Assembly (NCBI GenBank): GCA_030737875.1
Contig: CM060910.1
Coordinates: forward strand, 634,433,303-634,497,302
Origin: Allium sativum
Taxonomy: Eukaryota; Streptophyta; Magnoliopsida; Asparagales; Amaryllidaceae
DNA length: 64,000 nucleotides
Direction: 5' to 3'
Position 1 is the first letter of the stretch, and each line of letters starts with the position of its first letter. The notes under the pieces are model-generated. The model saw only the letters and a list, made by a program, of their open reading frames with translations. It did not search any database and was not told the DNA's origin. Positions 10,989 through 23,277 of the stretch are shown in pieces. A program made the position numbers and the translations under genes.

Positions 10989-12886
10989 GGGGGATTTGGG
11001 AAGAGAAAAAGGATTTTTTTTTCTCTTCATTCAACCATTAGGTTTGGCACCTGTGATTCTTCGGTTCAATCTAAAGCCCTAAAACTCTATTTTTTCATTC
11101 AAATTCAACGTAGATTGCATCTAGAAGGAAGATCATGATCAAGGAAGTTTAGATCACATCAAATTGCATCAAAATCGAAAGTTTTTTAACGTTGTCCAAA
11201 TCTGATCTCCCTAGATTTACATTGAATTGGGATTTAGGTGAGTGAAATAAGTTAAATGTGAGGACCGGTACCGGTGCATAAGGATCGGTACAGTTCCATC
11301 ACAATGTGATGGACAGTGATGAAACTTTGAGAAATGCATCGTGATGCTAAATCGAGGTTAGCTGCAAATTTTTAAGTCATTCGAAATTGTTTTGGGATGG
11401 ATCGAAGATTGATTATTCGAGTGCAATGATGGACCATCAGACGTTTGAATAGGAATGTCGAAATATGTTGAAAATGGACCGGTAGGATGATCTCGACACA
11501 CGGATGGATCAGAGCCAAATACTTAGTGAAATTTTGCTAAGTAGATGGACTGGTACCGGTCCATCATGAACCAGTACTGATCCATCATGCTTGATTGCTT
11601 GGTATTGAATTTTGGTGAGATGAATTATTGTGGCTCCTAGAGGTTGCTAAAGAAGGTTGGTAAGGAATGGGGTTTGTATGGATAATGTACAACTCACGGA
11701 TGGATGGTGCTTTGATTGTGAACTCATGTTGGAGTGGTCAAAGCACAATTGATGTGATACTGGTCGTGGGATGATATATGACCTAGTGTGATGATGGATT
11801 GATTGGATGGGAGTTGATCAGGATGATAATGGAAATGTTTGAGAAATGAATAAAGTCACCGAGAAGAAAGGCTCCACAGTTTTGAAATGCCAAGGATTCA
11901 TCGGTAATCGAAGTGTTCTAGCGGACTCAAAGTAGGGGTATCAAAGGGATGCCCATCAGGATCAGAATGGATAGATCGCGTACCCTGGGCAATCTTGATG
12001 GGCCTAGTTGTCTTAGTCGATTAAGTCAAACATACACAGTCATGATGTCGTATGGTAGTTTGGTTTGAACCAGGTTTTCCTTTGGCCTTTTTGATCATTG
12101 AAAGAAAATCCGATTATCGATGGATTCAAGGCTGTAGTCGGTGATAACTAGGGTTTTGATTGCTATGGTTGTTATGGATGCTATAGTTGATTATGTGCTA
12201 TTTTCCCTATTTTCTGGGTAGGCTATCACCATAGGATGTAGATGAGAAGAGGGATTGGGGTTATCCTTTCCTATTATGTAATGGCATGTGGTGGATGTTT
12301 TCCACGTGTTAACTTAATAGTTGTAGGCAAATCAAAGGGTTGATCCGCATATACTCATATTATCCTATGTAGTCGTTGTTTGCTATTTTATCGCTTATGA
12401 AGACTATTGTCTGACTCAAGGTTTTATGTTTCTTTCTTATTACCTTGGGTTGTTCATCGTATTGTTATGATAAGCATAATGAGATAGCAGGTTTGGTGGC
12501 AGCGCTGATGCTTTGCGAGGACGAGCTAGAGGCTTACATACTATATGTTACCTATTATATTACTATTGCTTTACTTTCCGTTGCATGTTGAGATTATTGA
12601 GACTAAGAGGGATGTAGTGAGGCATATTGTATTTAGAGATTCTTGTACTGAGATGTATTGTACTTGGGATTCTATGGTCTTATGGAAATTTGATTTTATA
12701 TTTAGTTATGCTTACTAATATATCCTATTGTATATTTTATTATTATATATTATCCAGGCGTTGTGAGTTATACGACAAGTTTAGTTTGAGTTATTCTTCT
12801 TTATTATTGCCCTATACCAATCTGACATGTCATAAAGCGTACCTTTTCCATAGTTTGGTATAGGAGGTATGAGTCGTTCGTCGCAA

Positions 12887-13284
12887 TAACTCTGTGGAAA
12901 GCACATGGGAAACTGAGGAGAAGGTTATGCCTACTCATCCAGAGCTTTCCTTGAGTACTTATTTTCTCCCAATTTTTCATTCTTGGTTGCTCTTTGGTTG
13001 CTAGATTGGATGGTAGGAGATGATTGCAACACAAATGCACAGTGCTTTCATATAGAATTATATGCACATTAGGATGTTTTACATACATATTGCACCACTT
13101 ATTACATATATACGCTAGGACTGAGCTCATTATTAGCAAGTCTGCAGTTCATAATCACTATGAGTTATGGATGTATATGGATATTTATAAATAACACGAG
13201 TGTACAACATGGTTGCTCAGAGCGATATGTGCTCTTCGTCCCTTTAAAAGATTTTAGGACGAAATCTCTAATAAGGGGTGAGAA
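12887..13284 (+). other. 3' end of the interior of element C
   Basis: There is no coding frame of note. The stretch ends with the conserved box ATTTTAGGACGAAAT (13251-13265) and the purine tract ATAAGGGGTGAGAA (13271-13284), and LTR C starts directly after. The layout matches the interior end of element E (45700-46296). The left limit depends on the uncertain end of LTR B. The minus-strand frame at 12804-13139 crosses this boundary and is not credible as a gene. Confidence 0.6.
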
Positions 13285-13711
13285 TGTAACACCCCCTTAA
13301 AAATATACTTAAGTTAATTTAATTTAATAATTAATAATAATTCGATGTGCTGAAAATAAAATTTTGGAAAATTAGGAATTGGGTCATGAAAGTATTGTAG
13401 TTGCGTTCGTGGCGAGATTCTGATTCGTTTTCATGTTTTATTTACTGAAAACAGAGTTCATATGCAAAAAGATATTATTAAGTTAAGTTTTGCGTATATA
13501 TTAATGTAGAAAATGCGAATTTCAAACAAATTAATATACAAATTGGGAATATATTAATTTGGATAAGCATGAAAAGAATATTCCTTTTGAATTCAAACTT
13601 GTGTGTGTATGTTTATACAAAAAGGGGAACAAGAATAATTAGTATAAGTCAAGAAATAAACCAAAGCAATCAATGAATGAATAAAAAGAAAACGAATAGG
13701 AGAATTTCTCT
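13285..13711 (+). repeat. LTR C, left part (split by CACTA-1)
   Basis: It starts TGTAACACCCCC after a polypurine tract. The first 430 bases resemble the AT-rich start of LTR D and contain TTGCGTTCGTGGCGAGATTC, comparable to TTGCGTTCGTCTTGGAATTC in LTR E. The sequence is interrupted at 13711 by CACTA-1 and resumes at 30064. Confidence 0.85.
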
Positions 13712-14619
13712 TACTACTAGAAACTTGTAATAACCCGGAAATATGGGCCAATTTAAAATTTTTATTTTGGCAATTTTAATGAATTTTGAATATTTAAAAT
13801 GAATATTTTAAATAAAAACGATGAGAAAAATTTAGTTTGAATAGAATTCGAACGTATATATTAATATAGATCGTCGTTAGAATATAAATAATTATTTTAA
13901 ATTATAAAAGGAATTGAAAATGGCGCTGTAGTTCGATAATTCGATTTCAAACTTCAAATGAATGTACAGGATTCAAAATAAACCGGATTTTAGTGAAACC
14001 AAAAATATTTGAATCTAATTGATAATATCTTTCCAAAGAATCCAAAAAATTGAAATTTCATAGCGGGGATCAAAAGTTATGTCCAGTTGAAAATTCTGAA
14101 TAGTCGCTATGAAATTCAGGCCCTTAAAAATAGCCATTTTGCAAACGACCTCGGATTTCGACGAAACCACTTTTGTTGGATCCGGGATGTAAGGTTATTG
14201 CTAGGTTTCAAATTTCATAATTTTCCGATTCAATATGTGAGCGTGGAAAAGGAAAACACGTTTGACCAGTTTCAGTTGATTTTAATCGACTGGAAAATGG
14301 CCGTTTTTCAAACGGTCTCGGAATTTGACGAAGTTAGTTTTGTTAGGACCGTATCATCAATTCGAAGCTAGAAAATATTTTTCGGGAATTTTTCTAGTTA
14401 GTATGTGACCCCAGTAAATTGAAATGCGCGTTCAAATTCAATATATAGAGTTATATTTTGATTTTGACGAAAACTGATCGAAACGATCGAATCAGCTTAC
14501 GATACATATCCCATTGTGTTCGGAACGGGGGTAATTAGCTAGGGACGACAGTCGTTGGGTCTCGTTTTGAGTTCGAAATAAAATGTTACATTTTGGTGGA
14601 AAATAAAATAATTAAATAT

Positions 14620-15030
14620 TAATAAATGGGCCAAGCCCCTTTATCCTTTCTCTTGGTCAACAGAGCCCCCTCTCTCTCCTCATTTTCAGAATCGAACGAT
14701 AAGAAGAAAAAAAAAGCTCGAAGGAGCCATCGCCGCCACACGAGGGGCGTGCGCCACCACCGCGCCGCCGTCCATGCTGCCCCCCTCTTTTGTGCCTTCT
14801 CCCCCCTCTTCTTCTCCTCCTTCCTAGTTCGACTCACCCAGCCCCCCCCCCCCCCCCCCGAAACCCCCGTACTCCCCCACCTCATGCACCCAAATCGACC
14901 GCCGCACCCCCCTCTGCAGCCACCGCTCTTCTTCTTCCTCCCCCCTCTCGCCTGGCGCGCCGCGCCCAGTCAGCCCCCCTTCCACCCTCTCGCGAGCCCC
15001 CTCCCGGCTGTCAGACCGCCAATTCTAACC
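14620..15030 (+). other. GC-rich, C-run segment in LTR A1
   Basis: This stretch of C-rich sequence inside an AT-rich LTR includes an uninterrupted C run near 14841-14859. Overlapping proline-rich and arginine-rich frames on both strands are composition artefacts. LTR A2 (24100-24450) and the LARD-2 LTR (59270-59560, G-rich on the plus strand) have a GC-rich patch at the equivalent place, so it is a conserved property of the LTR, perhaps near the transcription start. Confidence 0.7.
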
Positions 15031-15349
15031 CCCTAAACCATTGTAAGCCCTTTTACTTTTATTTTTATTTTTACTTCTCTTATTTTATTTTATTCATTTA
15101 ATGTATTTGGTTATAGGAGAATATAAAATCGGCTTTTATATGAAATACGATTTGAAAAAGATTTTATTTTTATCTACATGAACAACAAATAAAGATGAGA
15201 TCTTTATATAGACAAAGATGTGATTTTTATTAAAGAAAGGTTTGATTTTTTATCGTATGGTAAATGTGAAGTTGAAACTATAAAAATCGGAATTTTAATA
15301 TGAAGTTATAAAAATACGATTTTAATATATGCAACAGAGTTATAGAAAA

Positions 15350-15610
15350 AAATGTGATTTTTATATAGTGGAAATAGTAAAAATTCGATTTTTATATATT
15401 GAATAGCGAAGTAAAAATTTGATTTTTATATATTGAATAGCGAAGTGAAAAATTCGATTTTTATATATTGAATAGCAAAGTAAAAATTCGATTTTTATAT
15501 ATTGAATAGCAAAGTAAAAATTTGATTTTTATATATTGAATAGCAAAGCAAAAATATAATTTTTATATACATAGCAAGAATATAAAAATGTGATTTTTAT
15601 ATATGTAGTG
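15350..15610. repeat. 33- to 34-bp tandem repeat in LTR A1
   Basis: About six copies of a unit containing ATTTTTATATATTGAATAGC and AAAGTAAAAATTCG. The LARD-2 LTR has a related series in inverse orientation at about 58600-58740. Confidence 0.85.
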
Positions 15611-17382
15611 GCTACGGGCAACGAAAGTGACAAGAGGCAAGAACGACGAAGTTTCTACATAAGAAGAGTCGTGGGATTGGATTAGCTAATCAGTGAGAAC
15701 TCCTCACCTTTTATTTAATTTTCTAGTTATAATATATACTAGGATGCAGACGGTGTTTAGTAGCACCCGACACCCGTCGTCCACAGACCATGGACGGCTT
15801 GTATGCTTGTTTGTTTGATTTTGCTGTGTAGTTGATTGTGTGATGTGAAATAAAATATTTATATAGTTGAAAATATTTTATAGTTAAAAATAGAATTTTT
15901 AACGTGTATATGAAATGAAATAAAAATAAACAAGTCAGACGATTTGTTTATATACACACATTTGACTGATATTGATTGGGACGATAAATTTTACACATCG
16001 GCCAACTGCACAAATAAAATCGGTGTTTGATTGTTTGAAAACCCCACACGGGTATTGGGGTGATATTTGACATACACTAATCCCAATAGTTAGTTGTATG
16101 TCGATCAATTGATTGACAGACTGTTATAAGCGTTAAATATTTATAATCGATGCTTATACAGTGTAGAATGCACTTTGGATGATGGTTGATTATTCATCGT
16201 TGTTATTGTATACATGTGTTGTAGAAAATCCATATAATTAACAATATATGGTAATTGATTGGGCCTCATTCCAGTTTTGAAATAGAAATATTTGAAAAAG
16301 AAATATTTGAAAAGGAAATATTTGAAATAGAAATATTTGAAATAGAATATTTGAAAATAGAAATATATGAAGCCGTGTTGATTAGATTGATGCCATTTTG
16401 ATGCGAACGATATTTATATCGATTTTATTCATTTTATAATGAATATCGAAAGTGATTTCAAAATCCGATATTTTGAAAAGAAGTGAATTCGAATTTAAAC
16501 TGAATAGAAATGAATTCCAACTGAAATTGAATTAGAAATCAATTTGAATTGAAATCAATTTGAAATGAATTTAAAACGAATTTATATTAGAATATTCAAT
16601 TTTGATTTGAATTTGAAAAGAAGTTGAAATCGTTTTGAAAACGAATTTAAAACGATTTATAAAATACGTTTTTAAAAGGGAAATCGATGAAGTATATATT
16701 ATATATATAATATAATGGCCTGAATAGAACGCGCCGCGTCACGGCAGTTCGCGAATTTCGACCATTGACTTCGAATGGATATTACGGGAGATCCGACCGT
16801 CGGATTCTCCTAAAACCGGAACCGTTGGGTTCGTATCGAAAAGAGTTTTCTAACGAGTATTAGAAATTTGAAATCTAATGGTTGGATTTTGAATTATGTC
16901 CAAATCAAATTTGGAAAAGGTCACTGTAAGTGCAGTTCGATGGCCGTTGATGGAAATCGACTGTACGGGCCTTGATAAATTTATTAAAAATAGTAATAAT
17001 TTGTGTAAAATCATAGGAAATGATTTGTGAAGAATTGGGATGAAAAACTCCATATTTGAAAAGATAAAATAGATTTTTATCGAAATGAACTAGTTTTGAA
17101 CTAGAATTATAATTCTATTTATTTCTAAAATAAATAAAGTGGATTTGATATGGTTTTGAAAATAACCAGAATTTCCAATATATAAAGTGGGAATGGATTT
17201 GAATCGAAATTGTCTTTGAAATATTTCGATGTTGGATATCGTGATTATACAGATATTGTTTGGGAAATTTGAAAGATATATTAATATCGTTATTTCCGAT
17301 ACGATATTTGTTGGTCGTAGAATTTGATATTGAATATAAGCCGATATATTTTCTATTCAGAGCCTTGTATTTAATATCAAAT

Positions 17383-17640
17383 GTGATTTGGGTTTGTCGT
17401 GAATGGTGTCTTCATTAACACTGTTCTTAAGCCCAATTGAGAAAAAGATTAAATCTTTTTATTTAGATTTAATGAAGTGTACCAATTAAATAATATTTAA
17501 TTGAATTGATATTGATTTTTGGGTTTATCGTGAACAGTGTTTTAAATAACACTCGTTCTTTAACCCGATAATTAATGGAATGTGATTTTGGGTTTATCGT
17601 GAACCGTGTTTTAAATGACACTGATTCTTTAACCCAGTTA
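17383..17640 (+). repeat. single copy (plus partial copy) of the 204-bp hairpin monomer in LTR A1
   Basis: This contains the segments GGGTTTATCGTGAACAGTG, ATTAAATCT...AGATTTAAT and CCAATTAAAT...ATTTAATTG found in each monomer of the LARD-2 array (55238-56459), here once, with an extra GGGTTTATCGTGAACCGTG half-unit following. It shows the unexpanded state. Confidence 0.85.
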
Positions 17641-20564
17641 AAGATTAAAACTAAGTGGAGTTTTAATGAATCTTTAATTAGATTGAAAAGATCGAGAATG
17701 GAGTATCGCCAGTTTTACTCCAGGCGATAGTTAAATCTTTAATTAGATTTGAACGTGAAATGGTAATTGAATTTACCGATAACACCGTGGTGTTAGATAT
17801 GAAGTATTACCAGTTTTACTTCATGGGATGAATAGGTTGGGATTGGGAAATAAAATAAATGATTACTTCGGTGTGGTTCGCTAATCCCGACTAGTTTGAA
17901 TTGATATTCAAAAAGGAGATTAAAGAATAAATTTAAAGAATTTATCTTTGATAAAATTAATGGGAACCTTTCCCAAAGTAGAAGAATATTTAAATAAACG
18001 AATATTCTGAATTGGAATGAGGCGTATGTCGTGTTTGTGTAACACTTGATGATTGTATACGCGAGTTATTCAGAAAGACTGGGTTTATCCCATTCTGAAT
18101 AACTGATTTGACGATAAGTCGAAGGTGAAGACGGTGGTTGAAGACCGGAGGTCTTCACGTCGTTAGGATAATTACTGATGATCTTGATTGGGCCGTACAC
18201 CCAAGAAGATGGAAACAGTTGGTGATCGTCCAGACGTACTTGGAGATCGATGGATATGCGGGGTACTAGGTGCCTTCGATTTCGTTCAGACCCAGAACGA
18301 ACTTGTAAATGGACTATGTGTCTAACATTGGATTTCAGTCTGTGTGATTGATTTCTAATAAATATATATCTGTTTGGCGGCGGAGAATTTATTCTCTTGC
18401 TTAACGCCCTTCTTTGAGACGTACGAGCTCAGGGGTTATATATTGATGGATATCCATCGCATGGAATGAATTGCCTGTGTGGCATGCCTAAGTGGCAATT
18501 GATTGAGGCTTCTGTTGAAAAGCAAAGTCTTGTGGATGATGATCAAAGCACGGCCTGTGTGGCGTAGCTTTGTGTAACGTTGATTTGCGAGCCTCACACC
18601 CCGGTGTGAACCAAAACGGGAGAGGACCTCAGGGAGGACATGCTTTTCTTTCTAGCTAGAAGTGGCGTCAGTGGTTTTACACGCCCTGACGAGTTTGACT
18701 TATGTGGTTGTTGCTGTTGCGAGGCGCCTCGGTTTGATCGGACGATCCTGGTCCGATGGAGTCATTTGCTGGCTCATTTACGCCCCATAGGGCGGAGAGA
18801 CGTATTTTCAGGCATTTTAATCCACATCGGTGGACCGGCCTTGTCGCTCCAAGGCTTGACTGAGTACTTGCCTGAGACATGGGCTAGATTGTCTCGAATC
18901 GGTAGAGGACGATCCCTGGCCTCGGTTCACAGATGGAAATCCAATTTCCAAATACGTGATAATTCGGTTTTAGTTGTAACCCTATATATGGCGACATAGT
19001 GGGATGGGGACACTCATGCCGTCTATGATTGATACTTATGATTTGAAGTTGTTTTATACACTATACACTTATTATAGTATCAAATGATTTGTTTTAAACG
19101 TATCAAGCATTTTTGGCTATTATAAGGTAAAAACCCTATCCTCCGGCTTGCGTTGCATTGTGTGATGGGAACTGGGTCATATAATAGCTTCATTTTTTCT
19201 TTATTTAGCATTGCGCTGTTTGTTTTATGCACTGGTATTCTTGGGAGGAAACCCGTTCCGTGTTAAATGGCATGGTCCCTTGATTTGCCTAACTTTAAAA
19301 ATAAAGATTAATAACTGTTTTAGTTCTCACACCAGTCCCATGACTGACCTGGAGTTTATTGTTTTAACCTAAACTCTGGGTGCCCTTATTTTGACACGGG
19401 CAGCTAGTAGTTTTGGTTTTGCATATTTATATTCACAGGATCCTGGTTTACAGCTGGAACGATATCCGGAAAGCTTTGTATCCGTATATCTCCTTCAGTT
19501 GTGTATTGTATTATTTTCCGCTGCTATGTAATGTATTGTAATCTCTGATATTTATCAAATGTATTTTATTCATTTATACTCTGTATATTCTTGTATTCTG
19601 ATGGAATTATCGTAGTATACAATGAAATGTTCTCCCGTCTACGTATGATTTGTCTTGTCCTCACAGTAATTCGTGCTTTCTCATCTCTTCGGAGACCGGG
19701 GAAGTTCAGGTCGCTTCAAAACATAGGCTACAACATTGGTGCTTTAACATCAGTTTCTAAAACTACCAATGTTAAAGGTATTTTTAACATTGATATATTT
19801 TTTATCAATGTTAAAAGTTTTCATGGACATTGCTTATTAAAAAAAATTAAAAATGACCTACGTCCAAATATTCCATTCCCTCGGTTTACCAAATATTATT
19901 TCCCCCATGCTTCACAAAAGAAAACCATTCCTCCTCACCGTTGATTTCCAAAATCACTGTCCTCTTTTCATTTTAATGGATATCGAAATCAAATCACCTT
20001 CATTGGCCGCCACCATCAAATCGCTTCACCCCTGAGTTTTCCCATCGCCATCGCTCGTCCTTCACCTTTTACCTTCATCGCCGCTCCTCCAAGTCAGAGG
20101 CCACTTTCTTCCTAAATTTTTCGTTGTTGATAAGGTGAGTTCGACCTCACGATTAACTTATTTTCAAGTGTTTTAACTTCAGAAGAAGCTAAAATCTAAT
20201 GGCTAATTGGGTTTGATTTTTTTTGTTGCTATATTGGCAGTTGCGTGTGTTGTGCCTTTATCTCTTGCTTGTTGGATGTTTAGGAACCTGGATGTTTGCA
20301 TATACGTGGAGGCTAACCCATATATTTGTGTGTATATATATATATTCTCATGTATGTATATTTGTATAGCTAACATATGTGTGTATAAAACACACGTTGT
20401 CTTGATTTCTTCTGGGTAAATTATTTTCTGAAAACTGGGAAAATCTTATACCATTGCTTTGCAGTGTTTACCTTAACTTGGTGTCTGAATCCCATGTTGT
20501 TGGATTCTATAATATTTGAGATATTTTGGTTTTAAAGAAATATTGGTTCCTTATGAAAACTAAA

Positions 20565-20568
20565 ACAA

Positions 20569-20625
<57 letters not shown>
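20565..20625. repeat. (TA)n(CA)n compound microsatellite
   Basis: An alternating AT run passes directly into an AC run. It creates overlapping frames on both strands that encode only low-complexity peptides. Confidence 0.95.
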
Positions 20626-20627
<2 letters not shown>

Positions 20628-21078
20628 AACACAGAGACTAATTTGAGGGAAAATTTTGGACATACACTGTTTTGTATTCTGCATATGTTTACACATATAT
20701 GTATGTACATATATGTGTCATGGTTGCATTGGTACTCTACCAACAAATCTAAATATGTTTCCATCTGATCTACATGCATGCAGCCACACTTTGTTTGTAA
20801 ACCGGGATATTAATTTTATGCATCTTGTTTCCATTTGAACTACATCTTGCAAACATGGAAGTATATAGATTTATGTCTGTCTTTCTTCCAAACCTGTTGC
20901 ACTTTTAAATGTGAGTACCCTCTCGTGATTGCTTTATTTCAAGTAGCTAAGATTCAATAGGATCTAAATAAAATAGTTTGTTGGATAGATTTTGTTGGCT
21001 GTTGCATTTTGGTTATTCTTTGTTGTTGTTGTTTGTTGGATGTTGGGAAACTTAACTCTGTATACAAGTCGAACGCGA

Positions 21079-21080
<2 letters not shown>

Positions 21081-21150
<70 letters not shown>
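21081..21150. repeat. (TA)n(TG)n compound microsatellite
   Basis: An alternating AT run is followed by a TG run. It lies at the equivalent place of the second copy of the internal duplication at 20130-21230. Confidence 0.95.
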
Positions 21151-21153
<3 letters not shown>

Positions 21154-22555
21154 CTTTATATATGTATATACATATAGTTGGCATATGTATGTACATATGT
21201 AAACACATGATGTCATGATTGATTTTGCGACGCTGGGATTAATATATAAACACTGCCTAGTTAGGATAATTAACATATCTTTGATTTGTTGCACTTGAAT
21301 CCACATGTTTATATACAAATTTATATGTGTATATATGTGTGTATTTAGCACCTGTGTATCATGTCACTTCTGTATCTCTGATATGACCTGTAACTGAATC
21401 CCATATCCCATATAGCCATGACCATTTCATGTTTATTCACTAGAAAATTGAGATATATAGTGCCTCGACCTGCTGGACTTAAACTTGAGCATGCCATTGT
21501 TTTGTGCAACCATGTATTTACCTGTTTATGTATGTACATTGGCTTTACTTGGTACTTTGGGTTTGAACATAAGCGTACTTGACTAGTGGCATTTTTCATT
21601 TTTGAATCGTGTGTGTTAACTACTATTGAGTTCTTTAGGCTTGATGCTTCTGTTAGAACCCATGCACTTTGTTGCTGCAATCTACCTTGGCTACTTGATG
21701 CTTTTTGTTTTATATTGGAGTGCGCCTTTCAATTTGATTCGAGTTCACATCTTGTATTTGGTGACCTAACATACAGGAAATATTGTGCAATCTCGTCTTT
21801 CCATGTTTGTCTTTATGTAGGTTGTTTTATGTATATATTACATTTTTCAAGGAGATTGTTGATTTAAACCCTGCATTACACATATATTTACCCTGCACAC
21901 ATCTTGTGGGCATTTTGTAAACCTAGAAACACTAGTTATGTTGCATTATGTTACTGCACATATTTGCTACCATAAACTTGTGGTCTACACAACTATTCTG
22001 TCGGCATCGGTAGGAAGCAGTCAAATCATACAAAGATTTACCATAACAGGATATACTCCTTCCAAATCTTTTGCCACTCCTAAGAAGCATGTGGTATTGC
22101 TTGCAAATGGCAAACATATTGGAATAATTCGCTGATCGGTATGTTTATCAGTTCTTTATATCATTAGTTGTTTGTTGAAACTGCTAAAAAAATATTTTCT
22201 TCTCTTAACATATGTATGGTTTAGTCTACAATATTTGAATCAATGGCTAATTTTCCAATCTATCATTAGATGTAATAAGACTTGCAATATTTGTATCGAT
22301 TTGAAATGACTTGATCTTTTTCAGAGAGATCCCTCGAATTTACTGGTATGTGTTTCAACTTTATGCTTTTTTCCAGTTTGATTTACTTGAGCTTCTATGA
22401 TTAGAGTTTTGGTTTGTTGATGAATAATTTGTATAGTACTAACAGTTTATGCTCATACTCGAGTCACAATTATGCCGATGATGAAAATGGGTTATATGTA
22501 GGATATAAAACCTTATATATTCGTCTGATTTTGATTCGTAAAATTGACCGAATTG

Positions 22556-22648
22556 AGGAAAGCCTCAGTTTTGTTGAATCAAACTGAGGCAAGCCTCAGT
22601 TTTGTCAAAACTGAGGTAAGTTGCCTCGTTTTGAATCAAATTGAGGCA
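22556..22648. repeat. CCTCAGTTTTG palindromic cluster
   Basis: GCCTCAGTTTTG occurs twice with inverted partners (CAAACTGAGGC, CAAAACTGAGG), plus degenerate forms (GCCTCGTTTTG, CAAATTGAGGC). The block of about 90 bases can fold as two or three short hairpins. It may be a transposase-binding or structural array of CACTA-1, but that is inference. Confidence 0.75.
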
Positions 22649-23272
22649 CTTGTGAAAGGCTGCACTTTTATTTCTGGCACCATGTGCACTTGTCCAACTG
22701 CTGATGCACTTTGTATATGTACTATGTTTTGCTACACCTATATGTATATACATACACATTCTAGTACGTGTATATACAGACTGTTAGTTTACGTGCAATA
22801 CATGATGCCACGAAGTTGTGCACTGCTTTAACACTCGAGCTTGCTTTAGTTCATTGCATATGCATACTACATTTTTTTCCTGTGACCCGCCTATCCATGT
22901 GAACAATGATATAAATAGATACTACACTTGATATTAGCTAATTAGATAGACACTGCACTTGGTCAAAAATCATAATAACAAATACTACAGAATCAAAAGA
23001 TGATGACGAACAACCTAAATACCTGAAACAACAATATAAAAAATATATTTTTTTAGTTTGAGTTATATTTTATTTTCCGGATTACCGCTTTTGAAAATTT
23101 TATGATACGTAATGTAGACCGGACAACTAGATGCTAGCTGGAAGCTGTGCTATTAAAGCGCTTAGCGGATTCAATGCGATAGAAGCCTAAAAAGTCATAG
23201 TGGGAATAAAGCGAGGTAATAGCAGGATATAGCGGATGACTCTAAAATAGCACATATAACCCACTCTTAATG

Positions 23273-23277
23273 GTTTT
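23273..23277. repeat. target site duplication GTTTT, left of A2
   Basis: GTTTT directly before the LTR start TGTAACGACCC, repeated exactly at 29093-29097. Confidence 0.93.

Larger units (their letters stand above)
10603..12886 (+). repeat. 3' LTR of element B (right boundary uncertain)
   Basis: It begins TGTAACGAGTCATAT right after a polypurine tract. A TATA box (TATAAATAGG) follows at 10981, about 380 bases in, then a pyrimidine-rich leader (TTTTTTCTCTTCATTC). Several CCGGTACCGGT and ATGGATGG motifs occur at 11260-11600. A possible end is near 12870-12886, where GAGTCGTTCG recalls the inverted LTR start, but the terminus has decayed, no target duplication was identified, and the end coordinate is a guess. 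No 5' LTR of this element is visible. Confidence 0.6.
13726..19718 (+). mobile_element. A1: solo LTR of family A, about 6.0 kb
   Basis: It starts TGTAATAACCCGG and ends GGTCGCTTCA. It is collinear in its recognisable blocks with A2 and with the reverse complement of the LARD-2 LTR, and no interior or second LTR is attached. Candidate target duplications are AAACT (13721-13725) and AAACA (19719-19723), 4 of 5 matching. It sits 14 bases inside the left end of CACTA-1, and the CACTA subterminal sequence resumes at 19724. The last bases (CTTCA rather than TTACA) suggest mutation of the terminus. Open frames such as 18640-18999 are not kept open in the other copies. Confidence 0.85.
19724..23277. 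other. CACTA-1 body between nested LTRs A1 and A2
   Basis: No transposase or other known protein was recognised. The left 150 bases are subterminal repeat-like (AACATCAG, AATGTTAAAG, ATCAATGTTAAAAG). At 20030-20140 there is a C-rich stretch ending in GATAAGGTGAGTT, which resembles a 5' UTR exon with a splice donor. About 20130-20420 and 20900-21230 are imperfect direct duplications. The open frame at 21938-22135 has no recognisable family. Other frames in this part are microsatellite artefacts. Confidence 0.55.

Noticed and set aside
14619..15101. Proline-rich and arginine-rich open frames up to 136 codons on both strands
   Set aside because: Three frames overlap in a C-run region of LTR A1. 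They have no domain, and the equivalent region of A2 and LARD-2 does not keep any of them.
18640..18999. 119-codon frame in sense orientation of LTR A1, with a partly similar frame at 27973-28242 and 54031-54264
   Set aside because: The frames share short stretches but switch reading frame relative to one another, as expected of homologous non-coding DNA and not of a conserved protein.
20507..21351. Overlapping frames rich in histidine-threonine, isoleucine-tyrosine or cysteine-valine
   Set aside because: They are translations of the (TA)n, (CA)n and (TG)n microsatellites.
21938..22135. 65-codon frame in CACTA-1 (SVGSSQIIQRFTITGYTPSK)
   Set aside because: It looks more protein-like than its neighbours but matches no CACTA transposase or other family I know. 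A translated search would decide.
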